Shown here: positions 23,075-31,400 of the stretch, piece by piece | How the letters are laid out: each line of letters begins with the position of its first letter | Numbering within the stretch: position 1 is the first letter of the stretch | NCBI GenBank assembly: GCA_017311185.1 | Contig: JAESUZ010003490.1 | Coordinates: 1,860,001 to 1,924,000, forward strand | Direction: 5' to 3' | DNA: 64,000 nt | Source of the DNA: Proteles cristata cristata | Lineage: Eukaryota > Chordata > Mammalia > Carnivora > Hyaenidae | Translations under genes and position numbers: made by a program | Notes under the pieces: generated by a model | The model's input: only the letters and a program-made list of their open reading frames with translations | Told to the model about the DNA's origin: nothing | The model's database searches: none

Positions 23075-24223
23075 AACATGCACATTCTTTTCAAAGGCAC
23101 ATGGAATATTTCTAAAATTTGACTTTTTGGCAAATAACAAATAACAAAGAATCTGCTTCATACAGACCACCTTCTCTGACCCAAATTCAGTTAGGTTAGA
23201 TATAACTAAAAATGAAAACAAAAAACTTACGTTTATAAATATAAAGATACCCATGTATTGAGCCAAAGAAGAAATCATACTTGAAATCTAAATATTCTTT
23301 GCATATGATAGTAATAAAAATTCACTATATCTTGTGGAATGTAGTTTGAGTGGTACTCAGAATGAAATATAGTTACATGTTACAATCAGAAAACAGAAGA
23401 CTGAAAGTTAATTATTTAAGCCACCAATTCAAAAAAATTTTAAGCAGCAACAAAATAAACCCAAAGAGAGCAGAAGAAAATAAGATGTATGTTAATAATA
23501 TGCAATATATATTATATTCTTATATGTAGTATATATTCTTGCATATGGTATATGCTCTTATTCTTATATATAAGAACATAGGATATGTGATGATTTATAA
23601 GAACAAAAAGTTAATAAAACCCAAGAGTAGTGTTAACCAAACTAAAAATTGATTCTTTGAAAACACTAATAGAAAGAAGACACAGGTAAAAAAAAGAGAT
23701 CTCTGGAACCACTGATCCAGGAAAGGGAAGACACATATGCCATAATGCTGAGAATGAAAAAATGGACACGATGGACAGATGTTTAAAATATATTAAGAGG
23801 AAACTATCAACAGTATTTTGTTAGTACATTTTAAAACCCAGTTGCTATGAATAATGTCTTTGAAAAATATAATGTGTAAGAACTGACTCAAGAAGAATAT
23901 AAAACCTAAAGATCCACAGCCACTAAAGAAATGGAATCAGTATTAAGAAATCAACCTAGGAAATGTTTATCCCATACCCAGACATTTTCCCGGAAAATTC
24001 TACCAAACATTCAAGGAACACATAATTCCAACTTTATACACACTGTTCCAGAAAATGAAAAAAGAAGGAACATTTACTAGTTCATTTTATGAGGCCAGTA
24101 TAACCAGACAAAGGCAATACAAGAAGGGAAAATTGCAGCCAATTTGACTTATGGACACGGATACAAAAAATCCTACAATTGAATTAGATATTGAAAATCT
24201 TTTCTCTCTTTTCTTTCCTTTCT

Positions 24224-24290
24224 CCTTCCTTCCTTCCTTCCTTCCTTCCTTCCTTCCTTCCTTCCTTCCTTCCTTCTTCCTTTCTTTCAC
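24224..24290 (+). repeat. (CTTC)n microsatellite
   Basis: About 15 uninterrupted CTTC units near the right end of the L1 remnant, followed by an antisense L2 end. Confidence 0.9.
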
Positions 24291-25250
24291 TCAACAAATA
24301 CTTAGTGTCAACCATGCACTAATAGGCACCGTGCTAATTTGTGGAGAGCAGAGACGCCTGGGAGCTTATGGTTTGGTAGAGAATGTGAGCGACAAAGCAA
24401 ATGATTAGGTTTGGATTAACACAGGGGTAGGTACACAGAGGACATTCTGGCAGGATAACAGTGCCTACCAAGGGGGCATTTGACCCAGTCAGAAAGGGCA
24501 GATTTCCAGGCATATTAGTGGAAGAAGACATGGTGTGGGAAGAATGCTTGGAAGGCTATCACAGGGGTTCAAGTGGGAGATTTGGGATGCAGTAGCACGA
24601 AAGATGAATTTCATATTTAGGAAATTAGATATTTAGAAAGTGAAACCCACACACCTTTGCGATCGCACATGGGAAGGCGTCAACCTGAGAGGGGCCCACC
24701 TTGTCTCTAGGATAGCTAGGGTTCCGTTGACTCACAGTGAATTTTAAAAGGAGTTTTAGATTCAGGGGGAAAAAGCATAAATGTGTTTTTGGACATGCGG
24801 GTTGAGTTGAGGTACCTGCAGGATGGCTAAGTGGAGATGTGAAAGGAAGTTAACCAGAGCCTGGAGTTCTGTGGAGTCAGGCCAGAGATTTCTCTTTTTT
24901 TAGGTTTCTTTATTTATTTTTGAGAGAAAGAGAGAGAGAGAGAGAGAGAATCCCAAGTGGGCTCTATACTGTCAGCACGGAGCCCGATGTGGGGCTCAAT
25001 TTCATGAACCGTGAGATGGTGACCTGAGACGCAATCAAGAGTTGGATGCTTAACCAACGGAGCCACCCAGGCGCCACAGGCCAGAGATTTTAAAATGAGT
25101 GGCATCAGCAAGTAGGTAGTATTTAAATCTACCGTTCAGAGGAGCTCATCCAGGGAGGGTGTGTAGCTAGGGGAAAGAATGAACACCAGTATTTAAAAGA
25201 AAGGCAGAGGAGGCATCAGGGTAAAGAGACAGAGAAGGAATGGCTGGAGA
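24291..25250 (-). mobile_element. L2 LINE remnant, antisense, split by a SINE
   Basis: 'cactcaacaaatacttagtg' at the left is a reversed L2 3' end. 'ggacatgcgggttgagttga', 'ctaagtggagatgtgaaagg' and 'ggcatcagcaagtaggtagt' follow the reversed L2 RT region in order. Highly decayed. Confidence 0.65.
24893..25076 (-). mobile_element. CAN SINE, antisense, with target duplication
   Basis: Ends 'gagccacccaggcgcca'. aggccagagattt flanks it at 24879-24891 and about 25078-25090. Confidence 0.93.
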
Positions 25251-25420
25251 GGTCTGAGGAAAACCAAAAGAATGTGGGCATCGGGGATGCCAAGGGAAGA
25301 GTGAGTTACAGGAAGGGAGCTTCTAACAGTGTCATGGGCTGTAGAGAGGGTAGAAGACTGACATGGTGCTGCGGGAATTCTGCACTGAGTGAGTGAGCTG
25401 GAAAAGAAATGCATAATAAA

Positions 25421-25659
25421 GGAGCGCCTGGGTGGCTCAGTCAGCTCAGTCTGTTAAGCGGTTAAGCGCATCTAGAGTTGGCTCAGGTCATGATCTCACA
25501 GTCTGTGGGTTCGAGCCCCATGTCGGGCTCTGTGCTGACAGCTCAGGGCCTGGAGCCTACTTCAGATTCTGTGTCTCCCTCTCTCTCTGCCCCTCCCCTG
25601 CTCGCTCTGTCTCTGTCTCTCAAAAAATAAAATAAAGACACTAAAAAAATTAAAAAAAA
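25421..25659 (+). mobile_element. CAN SINE with 16-bp target duplication and a small internal duplication
   Basis: agaaatgcataataaa at 25405-25420 and 25660-25675. The head holds a duplicated segment ('ggctcagtcagctcagtctg' and a repeated 'gttaagcg'), so the A-box region is disrupted. Confidence 0.93.
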
Positions 25660-25679
25660 AGAAATGCATAATAAATAAT

Positions 25680-27369
25680 ACATTATTACAAATAACATGG
25701 TGTAAAGGGGTAGCAAGAGAGAATTTTTGGGGGACAGTGAAACTCCTCTGCACCTTGCATTGGTTGTCGTGGTGACTACTCCATCCTATACATTTGTCAA
25801 AAGCTCAGAGAATTATAGACCGAGAAGAGTAAATGTTACTGCCTGTAAACAAAAAATAAACAAGTAAAAACAACATAGTAATGGAAATATAAGATCAAGC
25901 TCTCCCTCAACTCCTGACTTTGTAATTGCAGTGCTAGACCCTCTCAGGGTTTTAATTCAGTTCAGTGTCAGCTTCTGTAGGTCTGCAACAGGGAACAAGG
26001 GCACCCCACTCTCGCCTCGTGAAGGACAGAATAAATATGCATGCAACAGAGCCAAAGGGCATCAGAGTGATGGCCAGAGCCCCTCTTAGGTGCTGACTGG
26101 TGGGGGTGGGGTGTAGCCTTCTGAGCTTGCCTCCTCTGGGACCCTGATGTGAAATGAGGGGGTAGGATCAGGAAAGGCCTTTCTGCCTCTGACGGTCTGT
26201 GGTTCTCAAGTAAAAATCCCAAACGAAATCCAACTAGCTCTGTTGTCTGTGTTTTGTTATTGAAAATAGTCATAATAAACAATTACTATAATAACAACTG
26301 GCTCTTCATCACGTGAGCCCCCAGATGATTTGGGAAGCAGCTTGGAGTGATGGGGAAATGCCTGGGTTTGTGGTTTAAGGCTTTAAAGGGCCTTCAAAAA
26401 ATCATAGTGAGTAATGATGGAAAATAAGCACAGCCCGCATAGGTTTGCAATAAAAAAAATGGACTTTTCTATTTACTTACTCCAATCTCTTCTCTCACCC
26501 CATCAATCCTGTCAGTGAGGAATTATCCCAAATTTAGGACAAGGAGATTAAGAATCTGGTCATCCAAGTCTTGTGTTGGGATTTCCCAAACATCTCACTT
26601 TCCCATGACCCCCAGTGAAGTGGGGACAGTTTTGGTGTTGAGTGTTTTCCATTGTGTCCTAATCCCATGAAAATTGATGGGAACGTGTTAATTGGGCATC
26701 AATTCATACTTAACATTAATCTTCGTATTTGATGAACCGCAACTTTGTGCTGCCCCTCATGCCATATTAACTCAATTTATTGTAATAATTTAAAACAATA
26801 AGCATAATTGTATCCTTATTGTTTTCAGTACCCCATAAATTGAATCCAGCCAGCCTGGAGTCTGATGGCGAAGTGTGTGATGCCTTCGGGAGGCTATAGG
26901 TATCGTTTTTGGGGGGTTTTGGGGGGACGGGAAGGGATGAAACCAATACTTATTAAGCACAGGTGTACCAGGGCCTGTGTGGCACCACATTGCTACCAAG
27001 GGGGGTGGCTAGGGGTGTGTCTGAAGCCTTCTGCTACCCTTAGCTACCTCCCCAGATGGTGGGAGTCCTGGGCTATTTAACCACATACAGCACAGATATA
27101 GTGAAAATATATAACGGCACAGAGACAGTGAAAATATATCACCAACCGGTTGGAGAGGGATTTCCTGAAAATAACCGCCCTTTCCAGCCATCCCAAAGAT
27201 GCGTCAAAACGATTTCTCATTATATACAAAAATCTGCTTTGAACCCCAATCATTTGACCTTGACCCCTATAAATCCATTTTATTATATTTTTTAAACTCT
27301 GTGTGATTAACGCGGAAAGCCTTCCTTGGGCACTTTCTCACCACTGGAATCGCGTCAGTTTCTCAAAGT
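25680..27369. other. SINE-free intergenic sequence just upstream of the CpG island
   Basis: No recent repeat recognised. It is AT-rich to about 26,860 and contains 'taattgggcatcaattcata' near 26,689 and other TAAT-rich patches. Possible distal promoter or enhancer sequence; no gene supported. Confidence 0.4.
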
Positions 27370-27980
27370 TCCAAAATAACCTTTCCCCGGCACGGATTCG
27401 TACCTCTGCCGGGGAAGGGCGGGGAGCGGCGCAAGACGTGCCGGTGTGGAGCGAGAGCCAGAGAGAACTTCCAGCGCGAAGGGAAAATAAAACTTGTGGC
27501 TGGTGTTTGTGCGGGAGGGTCTCCGCAGTCCTGAAGCTGCCCGATCCTGGGGGGTTTCGGGGCCCGCTGAGAAGGGCCAGGGTTTGGGTTTGATCCCGAC
27601 GTCCTTGACCTAAATTTCTGCGCGGTGGCTGGAAAAAGGGCGCAGAGACGGCCGGGCGGCTGGTGCCATCCCCGGATCCCGGTGGCCGGGGCGGCGAACT
27701 TGAATGGAGAGGCCGAACTGGAGGGGGTGGGGGGCGTCTCCTCCCCTGCCCGAGCGAGGAGCGGCGGCGAGCTCCCCGCGCCTCCCCCTCCCCCGATCCA
27801 CCCGCCCCCCGCAGCCCATGTGATCCAGGGAAGTCGGGGTGCGCTCCCCCTCGCCCGGCGCCCTGCCCCGCTAGAGGCAGGGCCCCCTCCGGCCGCGGGG
27901 TTCGCGCGCCGCCCCCGTGGGTCCGGCCGCGGGGGGCCGAGTGTGCGCGCGCGGGCAGGCGGGGGCCGCACCGGGGTGCG

Positions 27981-27998
27981 TGACGTCACCGGCATTGG
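27981..27998 (+). promoter_or_regulatory. CRE palindrome (TGACGTCA) and inverted CCAAT box
   Basis: TGACGTCA, the full CREB/ATF palindrome, is at 27981-27988. ATTGG, a reverse CCAAT box typical of NF-Y, follows five bases later at 27994-27998. Such a tight CRE/CCAAT pair is common in CpG-island promoters, and its position about 350 bp upstream of the long-form ATG fits a core promoter. Occupancy is inferred. Confidence 0.65.
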
Positions 27999-28024
27999 TT
28001 ACACGACGTTCTAGAACTCCGCCC

Positions 28025-28030
28025 CACGTG
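28025..28030. promoter_or_regulatory. E-box CACGTG (first)
   Basis: Palindromic CACGTG, the MYC/MAX/USF-type E-box, 27 bp downstream of the inverted CCAAT box and just before a long G/A-rich run. A second copy is at 28160-28165. Binding is inferred from the motif only. Confidence 0.5.
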
Positions 28031-28034
28031 CGCC

Positions 28035-28128
28035 GGGGAGGAGGGGGAGGAGGAGGAGGAGGAGATGGGGGTGGGGAGGAGGAGGGGGAGAGGTGGGGAT
28101 GGGCCGGGGGGGCGGGGACGGGGGGGTG
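28035..28128 (+). other. G/A-rich strand-asymmetric run, possible G-quadruplex region
   Basis: About 94 bases almost free of C and T on the + strand, with many GGG to GGGGGG runs separated by one to five bases. A second block is at 28214-28260 and a third at 28319-28341, just before the ATG. If transcribed as 5' UTR these would be G-rich RNA able to form quadruplexes. This is inferred from run spacing; no folding was computed. Confidence 0.6.
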
Positions 28129-28159
28129 TGCGAGCAGCGGGGCTGAGCTAAGCCGAGCC

Positions 28160-28165
28160 CACGTG
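28160..28165. promoter_or_regulatory. E-box CACGTG (second)
   Basis: A second perfect CACGTG, followed directly by a TGACG half-CRE (28165-28169). It probably lies at or near the start of the transcribed region, about 185 bp before the ATG. Confidence 0.5.
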
Positions 28166-28348
28166 TGACGGCTCTCGCCGCTGCCCCGGCTCCGCCGCTC
28201 GCTGAGAGATTCGGAGGAGCCCGGGCGGGGGGGGAGGAGGAGGGGGAGGAGGGAGCGGGAGATCTCGGGGCTCGGAGCCGGCCGCCGCTCCGCTCCGATC
28301 GCTGTGGGGCTCGGTTTTTTGGGGGTGGGGGGGCGGGGGGGCTCAGAT

Positions 28349-28410
28349 ATGGAGGCAAATGGGAGCCAAGGCACCTCGGGCAGCGCCAACGACTCCCAGC
28401 ACGACCCCGG
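28349..28410 (+). CDS. MSI2: MSI2 exon 1, coding part (residues 1-20 plus two bases of codon 21)
   Basis: This encodes the acidic/polar N-terminal tail [20 protein letters not shown], then GG, the first two bases of Gly21. The donor is CGG|gtaagt, a near-perfect 5' splice site. The exon ends in phase 2. The tail precedes RRM1 and has no fold I can recognise. The transcription start cannot be fixed from sequence, so the 5' UTR is left within the CpG-island entry. If intron 1 is retained, the frame meets TAA at once (GGG TAA, 28409-28414). Confidence 0.97.
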
Positions 28411-31400
28411 GTAAGTTTCCAGCCGCTGCCCACCGCGCCGCCTCGGGCTCGCTCTCCTTGCAGCGGCGGGGACGGCGGTGCGCGGAGCCGGGCATCTCCC
28501 GCGCCCCCCCTCCCCTCCCGCGCGCCCCCCCCCGTGGAAGTTACACACCTTTGGATTGCATTTCGCCGTCACCTTCTCCCCCACCCCACCTCCCGGCTCT
28601 CGCTCGCTTGCTCCCCCCGCTTTCCTTTTAGCTTTTGTAAGTTACACGTCAAAATGGCCGATCTGACATCGGTGCTCACTTCTGTTATGTTTTCTCCCTC
28701 TAGTAAAATGTTTATCGGTGGACTGAGCTGGCAGACCTCACCAGGTAAGGGAGGGAGGGGGGGACGTCTGGGTCCCCCCCTTCTTGGCTTCTTTATTGCT
28801 CTTTGTTATCCCGGTGTAGGAGCCCCCCCCCGCCATTGGCTCCCCACTTCTCCTGTGCAAGGTTATTTTTTTAAATAGCAAATCCTTTCCGAGCCCTCTA
28901 CGCGACCTCTGTTGCCGAATTTCCCCCGCGTGTGCAAAAAAATGCAAAACCAAAACAGAATAACAACAGAAAACTACTTTTGGTTTTTGTCCTTGATCAA
29001 AATTTGCATTGCTTTTTTTTCCACACCTTCTCCCCCCCCCCCCCATCTCTCTCTTTCTCTCTCTACAGATAGCCTTAGAGACTATTTTAGCAAATTTGGA
29101 GAAATTAGAGAATGTATGGTCATGAGAGATCCCACTACGAAACGCTCCAGGTAAACCATTCCCTTCTGGATTTTGTCTTTATTTTAGAACAAAGTTTAAG
29201 TGTTATTTTTGGAGGTGTCTTCGGAAGTAGCTAAGCGGATTTAGAATGGGGCTCAGGCATGTGGCTGGTTTCGAACGTCGCTCTATTCCACCCCCCGCCC
29301 CCATAACCCCAAAGGTTATTGTTAATTAGGGCTGAACTCTGGATACAGAGATGCCCATCTCCGCTTTAAGTCATTTTCCCGTCGCTTCTTTTTCTCCTGT
29401 TTTAAGATGACGTTCAGCTTCATTCACTTTCTACATAGTTTTTTTTTTTTTTTAATGTATGATTTCCCCACACTCCCAGCTCCCCAAACTCTTAAGCCCC
29501 TTGTAGAAAGCTGGATGAATCTCTTCCGAGTGCCGGGTTTTCTTCGGAATAAAACAAAGCGTTAAGAAAGGGAAGGGGAGGAGGAGAGGAAACTGAGGTG
29601 GCGAAAGAGTGGAGACACCAGCATTTTCCAAGTTACCTCCACCCACCCTGCGCCCGTTCCACTTCCCCCATTAACCTTGATGTGTTTTCTTGCCAGGTGG
29701 AGGGGAATTGGGGGAGGAGGGCTGGGGGGAGTGGGGGTGCGAGGGGTCAACTTTTGCTCTCCATTCTGCATGAGGGCTCACTCCTCGTTGCTTTCAATGG
29801 TGTCACATTTTCTTGTTTGTTTTTCTCCCTCTTTGTCTCATTTCAGAGGCTTCGGTTTCGTCACGTTCGCGGACCCAGCAAGTGTAGATAAAGTATTAGG
29901 TCAGCCCCACCATGAGTTAGATTCCAAGACGGTAGGTTGCTTTCTGTCGTTGTTGTTGTTTGCCCCTGCTCAGCACCGATCTGGGCATTGACAGCCCCAT
30001 TTAAAGGGACAGTGCTTTCTTTTGCTTCTGTGCTGAGAACTGGGTGCTTATAAGCAGGGCTCGTGAGTTGGCTCTAAAGTTTGCTGCAATGGCCGGGCTT
30101 GGGGTTTTCTTTTTAGAGCCTGTCCCACTGCAGCTCCAGATGCTGCCAGGGGAAGGCTTGGGGGAGGGGTCGGCTTGGGGAGAGGCTATCTCTCGGGGGC
30201 CCAGGGACCCTGCAGAGAAACTACACCACGGAGCAAAGGCAACTTTTCTTTGTCAGCCGAGCATAGCACGCGTTCCCAACTGTGGCTGTGGGGACTGGCT
30301 TTGAGAAGGCACAGCCCGCTCCGTGGCCAGCCGAGAGGGACCTGGGCCCGGAAGAAGGCGAGGGGGCGCCAATCACAGATGTAGGCAACAGGTTCCTCTT
30401 GGGGTACTTCGGATTTGGAATATGGTTTAAGGAGGAGAGACCTCCTGGAGCCGAGCTGGGTGTCCAGTGGGTGACTCCAGATGGAGTGAAATCTAAGACT
30501 GATAAGGGCCTTGGGTTTCCAAGGGATTTGTTTTTGCTTTCCCCCCCTTCAGACCCTTTATTTTGAATGTGGATACTTTCATAGCGTTAGAAGGTTGCAG
30601 AGTCCAGCATTGAGAGGGGAAAAGTTTCTAGAGATTAGAAGGGGAAGGGAGGAAAGAGATTAGTATATAACAGTAAACATAATGCAGGGGTGAGCTCGTA
30701 GTGTTGTATTCAGACCCCTCTCTTGGCTTCGGGGCTCTCCCCTTTCACTTTATCTCTATTAGAACTTCCCCACCGATTTTATACATTTGCCAAAACAGGG
30801 TCCCTGCGGTGATACTGGGATGCAGCGCTGGGCCGCTTGGGACCAACCTGCCCTGTGGTGGGTGGTGGGGCAAGGCGAGGGGGCCACGTTCTAGTCCCAG
30901 CTGCCCGTTATCAACCTGGGGAAGTTAGTCCCTACCACAGGGCCTCAGTTTCCTTTTCTGTTAAAAACAGGAGTGGAACAGGATGAGTGAGCATTCAAAG
31001 TCCCTTTTGGCTTTTACATTGGCGGGTGGAGGAGAAAAGAAACAAGGTCACCTTTGGTGCAAGTGAATTTATTTGCAAATTCACCCTCTTTCTCTGATCA
31101 GAGTTCAGGTGCTTGCCCCCTACCCCCGGAGGTGGGACCCCACACATTTTAAGTTGCTTTATTAATCGTGATGGACTTGTCATAACTTGCAGCCCAGCCT
31201 TTCTGTGCTTTTAGATAATTTAATTTTAGGGACAGTCTTTTCTAGGGTGATCATGGATGTCTGAAGAATTTTTTTTTTCCTCCTTAACTTCTTGGCTAGA
31301 TGTTTCAAAAAGTTAGCAAAATTAAAGGAAAATATTTGAAGGCAAATTCAGGAATTTATTATTCACTCCCTCTCCCCAGCCCGGGGAAGAGAAATAGTTT

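Larger units (their letters stand above)
21250..24190 (+). mobile_element. L1 ORF2 remnant, + strand, carrying nested insertions
   Basis: Successive phrases follow L1 ORF2 from the endonuclease into the RT region: 'gcagactttaaatccaaaa' (~21,468), 'aacatagcttcaaaatgcag' (~22,483), 'ttcttttcaaaggcacatgg' (~23,086), 'aaaaattgattctttgaaaa' (~23,644) and 'aattctaccaaacattcaa' (~23,996). It is highly decayed with no coding capacity. Interruptions are a Tigger2-like element (21,514-22,422) and antisense SINEs (22,806-23,074). Confidence 0.8.
27370..28650 (+). promoter_or_regulatory. MSI2: CpG island and promoter region of MSI2, including the 5' UTR
   Basis: GC content and CpG density rise sharply at about 27,370 and fall after about 28,640. 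The tract covers exon 1 and most of intron 1. It has GGGCGG-type boxes, a CRE, an inverted CCAAT box and two CACGTG E-boxes, with no convincing TATA box near exon 1. This is the usual form of a broad, TATA-less CpG-island promoter. The long form must start between about 27,990 and 28,340. The short isoform needs a second start between about 28,411 and 28,650. Long open frames on both strands here are by-products of high GC content, not genes. Confidence 0.9.

Noticed and set aside
27363..27995. 210-codon minus-strand open frame in the CpG island (also 237 codons at 27871-28584)
   Set aside because: Proline/arginine/alanine-rich translations of GC-rich DNA with no domain; stop codons are rare at this base composition. 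No reason to call an antisense gene.
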